Assembly (NCBI RefSeq): GCF_003634105.1
Contig: NZ_RBIQ01000014.1
Coordinates: 1 to 64,000, forward strand
DNA length: 64,000 nt
Source of the DNA: Maribacter vaceletii
GTDB lineage: Bacteria > Bacteroidota > Bacteroidia > Flavobacteriales > Flavobacteriaceae
Direction: 5' to 3'
Shown: piece by piece, positions 34,183 to 44,403 of the stretch
How the letters are laid out: every line of letters starts with the position of its first letter
How positions within the stretch are numbered: the first letter of the stretch is position 1
Notes under the pieces: generated by a model
Database searches by the model: none
What the model was told of the DNA's origin: nothing
Seen by the model: only the letters and a program-made list of their open reading frames with translations
Translations under genes and position numbers: made by a program

Positions 34183-36039
34183 TTATTTCTTTTTCTGCGC
34201 TTCAGCTTGTTCCATCATTTCACGCATTTTCTTTTGGAATTTGTTTTCCTTTTTAGGTTTGGTTTTATTTTCTTGTATTTGCGCATGAATTTTAGCATCA
34301 TCTAAAATAAATTTCTTAATAACCAACATAATTCCTATTGTAATTAAGTTAGATACAAAATAATACAAACTTAATCCACTTGCATAATTATTAAAGAAAA
34401 ACAACATCATAAAAGGCATTAAATACATAATAAATTTCATGTTAGGCATACCCGGTTGTTGTGGCATATTTTGCCCTGTAGTCATTTGCATATAAAAGAA
34501 TATTGCTATAGATGCTAGTATTGGAAATAAACTAATATGATCCCCATAAAAAGGAATAGAAAATCCTTCTGGGAATTGATAAATAGTATCAAAAGAAGAA
34601 AGGTCATCTGCCCATAAAAATGATTTTTGCCTAAGCGCAAAAGACGTTGGAAAAAACATGAATAATGCATAAAAAATAGGCATTTGTATGAATGCTGGTA
34701 TACAACCACTCATAGGACTCACTCCTGCTTTGTTATACAGCTTCATAGTTGCTTGCTGCTTTTTCATTGCATTGTCTTTATACTTTTCTCCAAGCTCTGT
34801 AATTTCTGGTTTTAACACCTTCATTTTAGCTTGTGATAAGTACGACTTGTAAGTTACTGGAGACATTGCCAAACGAACTAAAATAGTCATCACAACAATT
34901 GCAATACCATAAGGCAAGAAAGAACTTAGTAAAGAATAAAATGGTGTAAATATATATCTATTTATCCATCCAAAAATACCCCAACCAAAAGGTATAGAGT
35001 CTTCTAGACCTAATTCTTTATACTGCGATAAAACCTTTACATCTGTTGGACCATAATACCAATTTAAATTTTCAGAAATTTCGCCTCCTTTAATTTCTAA
35101 AGGCACTACAGAGCTATATTCTTTTGTAAACTTATCTGTTTTATTTTCTTCCTCTACTAAATTTACAGAAGCTAAATCTGCACTTTTAAAAGAAGTATCA
35201 TTTGCTAAGATTGAACTAAAGAAATGCTGTCTGTAAGACAACCATTTAACATCTTCTTCTTTCTCATCATCATCACTACTTTCAGAAAGTTTACTTATTT
35301 TACCATCTTCATGATTATACGTTAACCTAGTATACCTGTTTTCATATTGTATACTTTTAGAATGACGTATTCCTTTTAATTTCCATGATAATTTCACAGG
35401 TTGACTTGCATTAATCACCCCATTTAATCCTTGCGATTTTACAGAAAAATCTATTAAATAATCTCCCTGCTTCATTTCGTAACGATACTCTAAAAACTGA
35501 TTAGCAGAAACCTTTGCTTTCATAGAAAGCACAGAGTTACCGTTATTCTCTGTTAAAGTAGGCTCAAAATATAAATCTTGTGTATTTAGAACTCTATTAT
35601 CTGATGTTGAAAAATTTAACCCAAAAGAAGCATTACCATCTTTTACCAAATAAACCGGGATAGAGTCATAGGTAACAAAGGTTTTCATCTTTGCTTCTAT
35701 AATTTGACCTCCTTTATTACTAACTCTTAAATAAACTAAATCATTTTGTATTTCAGTAATACCCTCAGAAGGAGCAGTATAACCAAAAGCACCTATAGTA
35801 CTTTTATAATTAGCAACTGCAGTAGAATCTTGTAAATTTATTACAGGAGTTTTATTTTCCTCTGTTACATGAGCATTCTGATTTTCTGATGCCTCTTTTG
35901 CTTCTAAAAGTTCTTGTTTAGCTTTCTGAGCCTCTACCTCTTCTGGAGTTGGCTTGTTTTGATAAAACATGAAAAGGAGAATTCCAAAAATAAGCACAAA
36001 GCCAATAATAGATTTTACATCTAGTTTTTTTTCTTCCAT
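34183..36039 (-). CDS. yidC: Membrane protein insertase YidC
   Basis: A 618-aa inner-membrane insertase acting with or without SecYEG. An N-terminal helix (SIIGFVLIFGILLFMFY) leads to a large periplasmic beta-sandwich (about 60-340). The five-helix core includes YKSYLSQAKMKVLKPEITEL and SGCIPAFIQMPIFYALFMFF, and the C-terminal cytosolic tail is Lys-rich (KPKKENKFQKKM). This is the long Gram-negative form. It is downstream of pyrG on the same strand with an 86-bp gap, a conserved pairing in Bacteroidota. Confidence 0.97.
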   Translation of the reverse strand: MEEKKLDVKSIIGFVLIFGILLFMFYQNKPTPEEVEAQKAKQELLEAKEASENQNAHVTEENKTPVINLQDSTAVANYKSTIGAFGYTAPSEGITEIQNDLVYLRVSNKGGQIIEAKMKTFVTYDSIPVYLVKDGNASFGLNFSTSDNRVLNTQDLYFEPTLTENNGNSVLSMKAKVSANQFLEYRYEMKQGDYLIDFSVKSQGLNGVINASQPVKLSWKLKGIRHSKSIQYENRYTRLTYNHEDGKISKLSESSDDDEKEEDVKWLSYRQHFFSSILANDTSFKSADLASVNLVEEENKTDKFTKEYSSVVPLEIKGGEISENLNWYYGPTDVKVLSQYKELGLEDSIPFGWGIFGWINRYIFTPFYSLLSSFLPYGIAIVVMTILVRLAMSPVTYKSYLSQAKMKVLKPEITELGEKYKDNAMKKQQATMKLYNKAGVSPMSGCIPAFIQMPIFYALFMFFPTSFALRQKSFLWADDLSSFDTIYQFPEGFSIPFYGDHISLFPILASIAIFFYMQMTTGQNMPQQPGMPNMKFIMYLMPFMMLFFFNNYASGLSLYYFVSNLITIGIMLVIKKFILDDAKIHAQIQENKTKPKKENKFQKKMREMMEQAEAQKKK

Positions 36040-36086
36040 AAGGATAACCTAATTATAATTCGGTAATTTATTTGTTAAAATTGGTG

Positions 36087-36094
36087 CAAAAATA
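36087..36094 (-). promoter_or_regulatory. TAnnTTTG -7 element for yidC
   Basis: TATTTTTG on the minus strand, 47 nt before the yidC ATG and within the pyrG-yidC gap. It suggests yidC has its own promoter. Confidence 0.4.
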
Positions 36095-36125
36095 AGCCCA
36101 ATTATTTTTTTATGCCATTGTGGCA

Positions 36126-37751
<1,626 letters not shown>

Positions 37752-37774
37752 TTAGGTTGTTTTCTTAACGCAGG

Positions 37775-37782
37775 CAAAAATA
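37775..37782 (-). promoter_or_regulatory. TAnnTTTG -7 element for pyrG
   Basis: TATTTTTG on the minus strand, 29 nt before the pyrG start. It fits the housekeeping sigma consensus; the -33 box is weak. Confidence 0.45.
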
Positions 37783-37799
37783 CAAATTGCTAGAAGATA

Positions 37800-38042
37800 T
37801 TATAGATAATCCTTAGGAAAATCTTTCTGTATTTTATAAATCAGAGATTCTAGACCGTTAACTTTAATTTCATGCATAGCACTAAGTAAGTTCCCTAGTT
37901 TTCCTTCTGGAAATCCTTTTTGATAAAACCAAGTATAATATGGTTCCGGTATATCTACCAAATAACGTCCTTTATATTTTCCATAAGGCATTCTATAATG
38001 AGCCAATTCTATAAGTTTCTTTTTATCTGGTTCTATTTTCAT
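37800..38042 (-). CDS. DUF3820 family protein
   Basis: An 80-aa cytosolic protein with the family core ELAHYRMPYGKYKGRYLVDI, then PEPYYTWFYQKGFPEGKLG and MHEIKVNGLESLI. Members are common in Bacteroidota and also appear fused to exonuclease-type proteins, but no role is fixed. In-frame starts exist at 38078 (GTG), 38060 (ATG) and 38042 (ATG); the last gives the family-typical N-terminus. It lies upstream of pyrG on the same strand. Confidence 0.82.
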   Translation of the reverse strand: MKIEPDKKKLIELAHYRMPYGKYKGRYLVDIPEPYYTWFYQKGFPEGKLGNLLSAMHEIKVNGLESLIYKIQKDFPKDYL

Positions 38043-38136
38043 TTTCTTATTTATTACCATATCTTTATTCACGTACACAATACACTTATTACAACTATTT
38101 TACATACAAATAATTACAAACCAGTAAATTAACAAC

Positions 38137-39003
38137 ATGAAAAGAAGAACATTTATTGGCACATCTGCCGCAGCATCTGTTGGCTTAGTTGCTTGCAAAA
38201 CCGCTAGTGCGCAAGAAAAAAAGCAAGATATGGGATTTAAACTTAAAAATAACATTAACCACAGTGTTTGCCATTGGTGTTTTAAAGATATTCCTTTAGA
38301 GGATTTTTTAAAAACCTTAAACGAACTAGGTGTAACCGCTGTAGATTTAATGGGACCCGAGGAATGGCCGTTATTAAAAAAATATAATATTCATAGTGCC
38401 ATGTGTAATGGTGCAGAAATAGGGCTTACAAAAGGTTGGAATAATCCTGAATACCATGAAACATTAATTAAAAACTACACAGATATTATCCCAAAAGTAG
38501 CCGAGGCAGGCTATACAAATCTTATTTGCTTTAGCGGTAATAGAGATGGAATGGATGACAAAACAGGTTTACAAAACTGTGTTACCGGGTTAAAACAAAT
38601 TATGCCTTTAGCCGAAAAACATGGCGTAGTTTTACAAATGGAACTTTTTAATCAAATTAATCATCCAGATTATATGTGCGATACTTCTGCGTGGGGTATA
38701 GAAATATGTAAAGCATTAGGTTCCGAAAACTTTAAATTACTTTATGATATTTACCACATGCAAATTCAGGAAGGTGATATTATACGTTCTATACAAGATA
38801 ATCACCAATATTTTGGGCACTATCATACTGCTGGTGTTCCTGGGAGACATGAGATTGATGAAAGTCAAGAATTATATTACCCTGCTATTATGAAAGCTAT
38901 TTTAGCTACTGGTTATAAAGGATATGTTGCACAAGAATTTATTCCTGCAAGGGAAGGTAAATTAGACTCCTTAAAACAAGGGTTTTTAATTTGTGATGTT
39001 TAA
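38137..39003 (+). CDS. Tat-exported TIM-barrel sugar isomerase (hydroxypyruvate isomerase-like)
   Basis: A 288-aa protein with an N-terminal twin-arginine signal (MKRRTFIGTSAAASVGLVAC), so folded before export; the Cys at 20 could also be lipidated. The mature part is an AP-endonuclease-2-like (beta/alpha)8 barrel: SVCHWCFKDIPLEDFL, LVLQMELFNQINHPDY (metal Glu), LLYDIYHMQIQEGD (Asp/His), YKGYVAQEFIPA (last Glu). This matches hydroxypyruvate isomerase/sugar-phosphate epimerase-like proteins. Substrate unknown; periplasmic carbohydrate turnover is likely. A strong terminator follows. Confidence 0.85.
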   Translation: MKRRTFIGTSAAASVGLVACKTASAQEKKQDMGFKLKNNINHSVCHWCFKDIPLEDFLKTLNELGVTAVDLMGPEEWPLLKKYNIHSAMCNGAEIGLTKGWNNPEYHETLIKNYTDIIPKVAEAGYTNLICFSGNRDGMDDKTGLQNCVTGLKQIMPLAEKHGVVLQMELFNQINHPDYMCDTSAWGIEICKALGSENFKLLYDIYHMQIQEGDIIRSIQDNHQYFGHYHTAGVPGRHEIDESQELYYPAIMKAILATGYKGYVAQEFIPAREGKLDSLKQGFLICDV

Positions 39004-39004
39004 A

Positions 39005-39046
39005 GAAAAGAAAGCCCAAGTAAATGTTTACTTGGGCTTTCTTTTT
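39005..39046. terminator. Strong bidirectional terminator
   Basis: GAAAGCCCAAGTAAA and its complement flank a 2-nt centre, with A and T runs outside. It serves the isomerase gene on the plus strand and the converging 250-aa hypothetical gene on the minus strand. Confidence 0.9.
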
Positions 39047-39052
39047 ATTTCC

Positions 39053-39805
39053 TTAAGATTTTAAAGGAACAAGCTTTTTATTTTCTTTTTCTTTGATTTT
39101 AATTTCCTCCTCTACACTGTAATTAGAGTTCTCTACATTCGTATCTAACATATCTATTAGATTGTTTGCCTCCACAAATATATCTTGAATATCATGTAAA
39201 AGCAACATAGCAGATAATCCTGTTAAAAATTTAAGGTATCCTATTATCATAATATTTTGGGTATATAACTTATTAACTAAATCTGGATATTCTTTTAATA
39301 CTTCTGCTGGTTTTTCTGTAACTAAAGATGCTACAAGTTTTTCACGATTTGTTTTATCTTTTATTTTATCAAAGGCCTTTTTGGCTTGTTCATAATAAAA
39401 TACATCAGAATTTCTTTTCCCAAATTCCTTTTCAAAGGTTTCTTTTAATTGGTTTACATCATACTTAAGCTCTATTTCTTCTTCATTGTCTTCGATAACA
39501 TCTTTAAAAGTAAAATCTTTAGAGTCCCCCAAAAACCTAACAATTTGATTTAATGTTCTTATTGAGGGATGATGAACACAATCAGAAATTATTTCTTCCA
39601 ATTCTGTATTTTCATCCAAAACATCTCTTAAACGAAATAACCTTTCAACTGTTTTTTCACAAATGGTAACACAATCATGGTCTTCTATCCTATGAATAAA
39701 AACTGACCTAATTTCTCCCAATTCTTTTTGTTTTTCTACAATTTGGTCCATTACATACATAAACCCGCTTAGCTGCTTTACTTGCACTTTTGTTAGTTTA
39801 GACAT
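39053..39805 (-). CDS. Hypothetical protein, unrecognised helical family
   Basis: A 250-aa protein I cannot assign. It has no signal peptide. Sequence is charged and helix-rich (QVKQLSGFMYVMDQIVEKQK, QLKETFEKEFGKRNSDV), with one weakly hydrophobic segment near 192-206 (YLKFLTGLSAMLLLHD) that is more likely a buried helix than a membrane span. The C-terminus is Lys/Glu-rich. Cysteines at 47, 51 and 91 are scattered. Codon use looks like its neighbours. It is monocistronic, between a terminator and the half-site cluster at 39888. Confidence 0.7.
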   Translation of the reverse strand: MSKLTKVQVKQLSGFMYVMDQIVEKQKELGEIRSVFIHRIEDHDCVTICEKTVERLFRLRDVLDENTELEEIISDCVHHPSIRTLNQIVRFLGDSKDFTFKDVIEDNEEEIELKYDVNQLKETFEKEFGKRNSDVFYYEQAKKAFDKIKDKTNREKLVASLVTEKPAEVLKEYPDLVNKLYTQNIMIIGYLKFLTGLSAMLLLHDIQDIFVEANNLIDMLDTNVENSNYSVEEEIKIKEKENKKLVPLKS

Positions 39806-39887
39806 ACTGTTTTTATTTAGAATTAAACTCTATATAAAAGTACAAATATTTATTTCCCAACCTTACTTATTCTATTTAAATATCTAT

Positions 39888-39934
39888 CATGTCTGGACAT
39901 GTTAACAGACATGACCCTACATGTAGCACATGTC
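39888..39934. promoter_or_regulatory. Cluster of five ACATG/CATGT half-sites
   Basis: Within 47 bp there are CATGTC (39888), GACATG (39896), GACATG (39908), CTACATGTAG (39917-39926) and CATGTC (39929). The first two form an inverted repeat CATGTC-TG-GACATG. The cluster lies 51 bp before the small lipoprotein ATG and 83 bp upstream of the 39805 gene start, so it could regulate either divergent gene. Confidence 0.5.
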
Positions 39935-39984
39935 GCTCTATGCCTTCTTTTATTTGACCATTATTAATTCTTAAATATTTAATT

Positions 39985-40161
39985 ATGAGAACATTTATGA
40001 AGATTACCACAGGGTGCTTATTAATGGTAAGTTTATTCTCTTGTGAAGCCGAAGACAACCTTTTATATGATGGGGTTCCTAAAGAAAAGATTGTTATTCC
40101 AGAAACGGAACTTAATGCAGCAGATGATTCTCCTATAAGACTACCAAGCGGTGGTGCTTAA
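39985..40161 (+). CDS. Small lipoprotein-like peptide (58 aa)
   Basis: A 58-aa open frame from ATG 39985 to TAA 40161. The N-terminus (MRTFMKITTGCLLMVSLFSC) is a good lipoprotein signal with Cys-20. The mature peptide is only about 39 residues, acidic, and ends with PIRLPSGGA. A strong bidirectional terminator follows 10 bp after the stop, and a half-site cluster precedes it, which supports a real transcript. No family is recognised. A frame on the other strand overlaps but lacks any protein-like features. Confidence 0.65.
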   Translation: MRTFMKITTGCLLMVSLFSCEAEDNLLYDGVPKEKIVIPETELNAADDSPIRLPSGGA

Positions 40162-40171
40162 TGTTTTTTTT

Positions 40172-40212
40172 AGCATACTCTCATAGTAATTTAATTACTA
40201 TGAGAGTATGCT
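40172..40212. terminator. Strong bidirectional terminator
   Basis: A 19-bp perfect stem (AGCATACTCTCATAGTAAT and its complement) with a 3-nt loop has T runs outside both arms. It lies between the small lipoprotein gene and the converging LytTR gene. Confidence 0.92.
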
Positions 40213-40213
40213 T

Positions 40214-40966
40214 TTAAATTCCTGATAATTGTTTTAAAAACTGTTCTTTTCTTCTTACAGCTATTTCTACTGAAGAACCATCTTGCATTAACACATATCC
40301 TCCTTTTCCTTTTACATATTTCTCTACCATAGATAAATTGATTAGATGAGAATGATGGGTTCTAAAAAAACCATGTGCTTCTAACAAACCTTCAAAATAC
40401 TTTAAGGTTTTTGCTACTGTTATTTTTTTATTCCTTTTTAAATATAAGTGCACATAACTCGTGTCAGACTGGCATCTAATTATATCATGAATATAAACTA
40501 GAGTTAAGCCTTCTAATGTTGGAAGCGCAATTTTTTTAGTGTTACTAGTATTAACTTCTTTAAGATTATGGAATAAAGTTTCCATCTTTTTTGATAGTTC
40601 TGTTAAAGACGTTTTATTTTTTATTTTTTCTATAGCCCTATCAAAATCTTCTTCATCTATAGGTTTCAGCAAATAATCTAATGCAGAAAATTTAAAAGCT
40701 TCAACTGCATAACTTTCATATGCTGTTGTAAAAATAATTTCAAAATTAATTTTAGAAAGTTGTCTCAGTAAATCAAAACCTGTTTCTTCATATATCTGTA
40801 CATCTAAAAAAACAATATCGGGTTCTTCTTTTTCTAAATACTGTTTTGCTTTAGAAACAGTATTTACTGTATAATCAAGTTGTATTAAACTATTATACTT
40901 TTTTAAAAGCTTTGTTATCCTATCTACACAATGCTGTTCATCATCTACAATAATTGCTTTTAACAT
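40214..40966 (-). CDS. LytTR-family response regulator
   Basis: A 250-aa two-component regulator. The receiver domain covers 1-120 with acidic pocket Asp-8/Asp-9, phospho-acceptor Asp-55 (IVFLDVQIYEETG) and Lys in LLKPIDEEDF. The LytTR DNA-binding domain is at about 145-250 (TLVYIHDIIRCQSDTSYVHL, FFRTHHSHLINLSMVEKYVKG). It starts 4 bp after the stop of the histidine kinase gene, so they form one pair. The likely targets include the divergent operon of secreted proteins starting at 43021. Confidence 0.93.
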   Translation of the reverse strand: MLKAIIVDDEQHCVDRITKLLKKYNSLIQLDYTVNTVSKAKQYLEKEEPDIVFLDVQIYEETGFDLLRQLSKINFEIIFTTAYESYAVEAFKFSALDYLLKPIDEEDFDRAIEKIKNKTSLTELSKKMETLFHNLKEVNTSNTKKIALPTLEGLTLVYIHDIIRCQSDTSYVHLYLKRNKKITVAKTLKYFEGLLEAHGFFRTHHSHLINLSMVEKYVKGKGGYVLMQDGSSVEIAVRRKEQFLKQLSGI

Positions 40967-40970
40967 ATTT

Positions 40971-42776
40971 CTAAAATCTTAACTCTAAAGGTATTTTTAC
41001 TTCAATCCTTACCCCTTGGACTTTATCAATCATTTTTACACTATTGTTAAAGCCATCTTGGTTATTAATAATTGCTAATCTGTTTTTAGTAATATTTACA
41101 CCCATTGCGGTATGGTTTGGTAATTGTTTTAATCCTTTTTTTCTCCCAACTCCATCATCATCTACACTAAAAACTACATGTTTTTCATTTTTTTTGGCAC
41201 AAATCTTAATTGTTCCTTTGCCTTCTTTTTTAGCTATACCATGCCAAATACTATTTTCTATAAATGGTTGTAAAATAAGAGGAGGAACCATAGTATTTTC
41301 TACATCTATGCTCTTATCTATAAGAAAGGTATAAAATATTTTATCTTTTAATCTTAAAGATTCTATTTCAATATACAATTTAGTCAACTCTAAATCTTCC
41401 TCTAAACTTATCCATTTTTTTTCAGAATTTTCAAGAATGGAACGAATTAATTTTGAAAACTTTATTAAGTACTCATTTGCCGTTTCCAAATCATTTTTTA
41501 TCATGTAATCTCCTATAGAGCTCATTGCATTAAATATAAAATGCGGATTCATTTGCGAACGCAGTGCTTTTAATTCTGTTTCAGCAACTTTAGTTTTAAA
41601 TTCTGCTATTTTTCTATACTCTATAGCATCTCTTTTCCTTTTATATAACACATAAGCAATAATAGAACCTAACACCACAAATATAGCAGCCGTTAAAATT
41701 AAGTTTGCATAAAGTTTTTCCTTCTCTAGTTCTGCCTTAGCTTTAGCCTCTTGTCTCTCTAACTTAAAGGCCATCTCTTTTCTGGTTAGTGCTACTTTTT
41801 TATCTTCGCTTTGTATACTGTCCTTTAATTGTATGTAATTTTTATATGCCTTTAAAGCGTCTTTAGTTTTTCCTTTTTTCTCAAAAACATCACTTAATAA
41901 CTTCCAGGAATCTGCTTGCCATTCTACCGTATTTATTTCTTTTGCTAACTGTAAAGCTTTTTCACTATACACTTGGGCTTCATCATATTTACCTAATTTA
42001 ATGTGTAGCTCGCTTATACTATTTAGTGCAGAAGATGCAACATACTTATCTTTAATATCTTCGGCTATTTTGGCAGACTCTTCATAAAAACTCAAAGCCT
42101 TATTATAATCTTCCTTAAGTTTGTAAGCATCTCCTAAGTTCTTAATTATAGAAGCAATTAATCGTTTATTACTTTCATCTTTAGCTAATAACAGAGCCTT
42201 ATTAAAGTATACAATACCCTTTTCTATCTTATTAAGGTCTACATAAACATATCCAATATTGGAAAGTGCATTTATGTTATTTTCCTTATTACCAACCTGC
42301 TCAGAAATATGCAGACATTGTTTGTAATTCTCTAACGCTTTCGCATATTGCTTAAAGTCTGCATGTACATTTCCTAAATTATTGTATATACTAGCTATTA
42401 GCAGTTTATCCTTTACATTTTTATTTTCTGCAATTTTTAATGCTTCTTGCCAAGTATCTACCGCACTTAAATAATCTCTTTGCACATAATAATTAACTCC
42501 TTTTTGTCTTAAGCTAACTACTAACCCCCAATCCCATTGTATTTCCTTTGCTATATCTACAGCTTCATTAACATAAACAAATGCATCTTGCTCGTTTTCA
42601 TAGATAGAATTCCAAGCTGCATTAACTAGCAATCTTGCCCTTACAGAATCTCTCTCCTCATAAACTCTCAATTTAGAAATTATAGAATCTAATTTAGATT
42701 GTTGGCTAAATCCTAAAAAGCACAGAAAAAGGAAAAAAACTACAAATAAAGTAGCTTTTTTTTGCTTAATAATCAT
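40971..42776 (-). CDS. TPR-containing sensor histidine kinase (LytS/His_kinase type)
   Basis: A 601-aa membrane kinase. After a signal/anchor (LFVVFFLFLCFLGFSQQ) comes a periplasmic array of about six TPRs (IASIYNNLGNVHADFKQYAK, INALSNIGYVYVDLNKIEKG, IASIIKNLGDAYKLKEDYNK, ASSALNSISELHIKLGKYDE). A coiled coil and a membrane helix (LILTAAIFVVLGSIIAYVLY) lead to the kinase: LRSQMNPHFIFNAMSSI with phospho-acceptor His, LILQPFIENSIWHG, and DDGVGRKKGLKQ. ATG at 42776 was used; the longer frame opens at TTG 42800. It is paired with the LytTR gene. Confidence 0.92.
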   Translation of the reverse strand: MIIKQKKATLFVVFFLFLCFLGFSQQSKLDSIISKLRVYEERDSVRARLLVNAAWNSIYENEQDAFVYVNEAVDIAKEIQWDWGLVVSLRQKGVNYYVQRDYLSAVDTWQEALKIAENKNVKDKLLIASIYNNLGNVHADFKQYAKALENYKQCLHISEQVGNKENNINALSNIGYVYVDLNKIEKGIVYFNKALLLAKDESNKRLIASIIKNLGDAYKLKEDYNKALSFYEESAKIAEDIKDKYVASSALNSISELHIKLGKYDEAQVYSEKALQLAKEINTVEWQADSWKLLSDVFEKKGKTKDALKAYKNYIQLKDSIQSEDKKVALTRKEMAFKLERQEAKAKAELEKEKLYANLILTAAIFVVLGSIIAYVLYKRKRDAIEYRKIAEFKTKVAETELKALRSQMNPHFIFNAMSSIGDYMIKNDLETANEYLIKFSKLIRSILENSEKKWISLEEDLELTKLYIEIESLRLKDKIFYTFLIDKSIDVENTMVPPLILQPFIENSIWHGIAKKEGKGTIKICAKKNEKHVVFSVDDDGVGRKKGLKQLPNHTAMGVNITKNRLAIINNQDGFNNSVKMIDKVQGVRIEVKIPLELRF

Positions 42777-43020
42777 AGTTTGGTTGTGATGGTTTTTCAA
42801 ATGTAATTGTTTTTAGTTACTATGGCATTTTTTAAGTAAAAAAATCACACTAAACCCTCTAACCTTTAATAAATTACAGCAATCTCATAAAAAAACCAAA
42901 ACAGTTATTACCATAATTAGCACACTTAATTGTAAATAAATACCAACTACAAATTCTCTTTGGGTTTACTTTATTTATAAAACTACTTTTAAAACTTTAG
43001 AACCAAAACCAAACAACAAT

Positions 43021-43530
43021 ATGAGAAATACGTTTTTTTTCTTTTTTATAGTACTACTTGTTAATCTTAAAGTAGCACATGCTCAAAGCTCTAGTAGTAA
43101 TCAAAAACAAGACAACGGAATTAAAGAAATTAATGATGCAAATAAAACTATTACAAATGCAAATTCATCTATTGAACAAACCAATGAATCTTTAAAAAGT
43201 ACTATTAACTCTTCTAAGGAAACAATTAATACAATAGGTTCATTATTTGGAACTGGAGACAAGAAAAAAACTCCTAAAGGCACTGTAAACATTACAATAC
43301 ATAATGCAACTTATGATAATGAAAGTATACATTCTTTATACAATCATATTATAAAAACAAGAGGGGTAAAAAAGCCAGTAAAAAAATATAATAGTGGTTT
43401 AGTTTCTATATTACTAAACTATAAAGAAAGTGCAGATAACTTATGGCAAATGGTTCCTAAAAGCACACGTAACTCCTTTAAAATGATAGAAATATCGGAC
43501 AATACAATTGTTGTGAAATATTCCAAATAA
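43021..43530 (+). CDS. Hypothetical exported protein, first gene of a secreted-protein operon
   Basis: A 169-aa protein with a Sec signal (FFFFIVLLVNLKVAHAQ). Residues 24-75 are low-complexity Ser/Thr/Asn-rich and probably coiled coil (NDANKTITNANSSIEQTNES). The C-terminal ~80 residues form a compact alpha/beta domain (TVNITIHNATYDNESIHSLY, SADNLWQMVPKSTRNSFKMI) that I do not recognise. It is 25 bp ahead of the Cys-rich lipoprotein gene and divergent from the LytTR/TPR-kinase operon, with a 244-bp shared upstream region. Confidence 0.7.
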   Translation: MRNTFFFFFIVLLVNLKVAHAQSSSSNQKQDNGIKEINDANKTITNANSSIEQTNESLKSTINSSKETINTIGSLFGTGDKKKTPKGTVNITIHNATYDNESIHSLYNHIIKTRGVKKPVKKYNSGLVSILLNYKESADNLWQMVPKSTRNSFKMIEISDNTIVVKYSK

Positions 43531-43555
43531 AAATAAACTAAAAACCAAATACATT

Positions 43556-43819
43556 ATGAAAAAAACTATTTCTATTATCATATTTACTGCATGTTTAGTT
43601 TTTACCAACTGCTCAAAAAAAGACCCTCTAGGTGTCCTAGATAGCTTAGAGGCTATAGAATGTGCAAATAAATTATCAAAAATAGTTGACGATGATTCTG
43701 ATGATTGTACAGAACTTTTAAAACTAATCAATGAACTAGAAAATTCTTGCAGCAGCTTTTTATCTGACGAAAACAAAAAAAGCATCGCAGAATTAAGAGC
43801 TTCTTGTGAAGCAAACTAA
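43556..43819 (+). CDS. Small four-cysteine helical lipoprotein
   Basis: An 87-aa lipoprotein with signal ending TNC (Cys-19). The mature part is acidic and helical with cysteines at 36, 51, 65 and 84, spaced so that two disulfides could pin a helical hairpin. No family is recognised. It lies 25 bp after the previous gene and 12 bp before the beta-barrel gene, all one operon. Confidence 0.7.
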   Translation: MKKTISIIIFTACLVFTNCSKKDPLGVLDSLEAIECANKLSKIVDDDSDDCTELLKLINELENSCSSFLSDENKKSIAELRASCEAN

Positions 43820-43831
43820 AAAAGCAACATA

Positions 43832-44353
43832 ATGAAAAAAATATTTTTTATACTCTTTATTTCTATAACTACTTATGGTTATACACAAGAATTTAATACA
43901 GGAACAAATGTTATTAATGCAGGCATTGGTTTTGGAGGTAGTTTTGGAAACTACACAACTTCTTCCCAAAGTCCTAGCTTTAGCGCTACTTATGAAAGAG
44001 GTGTATGGGATTTACCAGGTCCAGGAGTTGTAAGTTTAGGTGCTTACTTAGGTACTAAAAGCTATAAATACAACTATACTTTTGGAAATGAAAAATGGAA
44101 TTATACTATTATTGGTGTTCGTGGAGCATACCATTATACCGGATTAGAAATAAAAAATTTAGATATTTATGCAGGAGCTATGCTCTCTTACAACATACTT
44201 TCATATAGCGGAAACACAGGAAATTATGGTAGCAAACCTAGCGGAACTGCTTTTGCAGGCGGTAGGTGGTATTTTACTAAAACTTTTGCAGGTTTTGTAG
44301 AGGCTGGTTATGGTGTAGCATATATAAACCTTGGGGCATCTATAAGGTTTTAA
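43832..44353 (+). CDS. Outer-membrane beta-barrel protein
   Basis: A 173-aa exported protein (signal ITTYGYTQEF). Amphipathic strands with Gly/Tyr turns (VINAGIGFGGSFGNYT, FSATYERGVWD, GVVSLGAYLGTKSYKY, IIGVRGAYHYTGLEI) and C-terminal GASIRF, with the terminal Phe needed for BAM recognition, indicate an 8-stranded barrel. It is the third gene of the secreted operon. Confidence 0.8.
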   Translation: MKKIFFILFISITTYGYTQEFNTGTNVINAGIGFGGSFGNYTTSSQSPSFSATYERGVWDLPGPGVVSLGAYLGTKSYKYNYTFGNEKWNYTIIGVRGAYHYTGLEIKNLDIYAGAMLSYNILSYSGNTGNYGSKPSGTAFAGGRWYFTKTFAGFVEAGYGVAYINLGASIRF

Positions 44354-44403
44354 ATTTACAAGAACTTATTAAGTGAAATCCTGTTCTTTTTAAGATAGAA
44401 AAA

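Noticed and set aside
39876-40058. A 60-codon minus-strand frame opposite the small lipoprotein
   Set aside because: It lacks a signal, motif or terminator of its own, and it covers the half-site cluster; the plus-strand lipoprotein frame is more protein-like.
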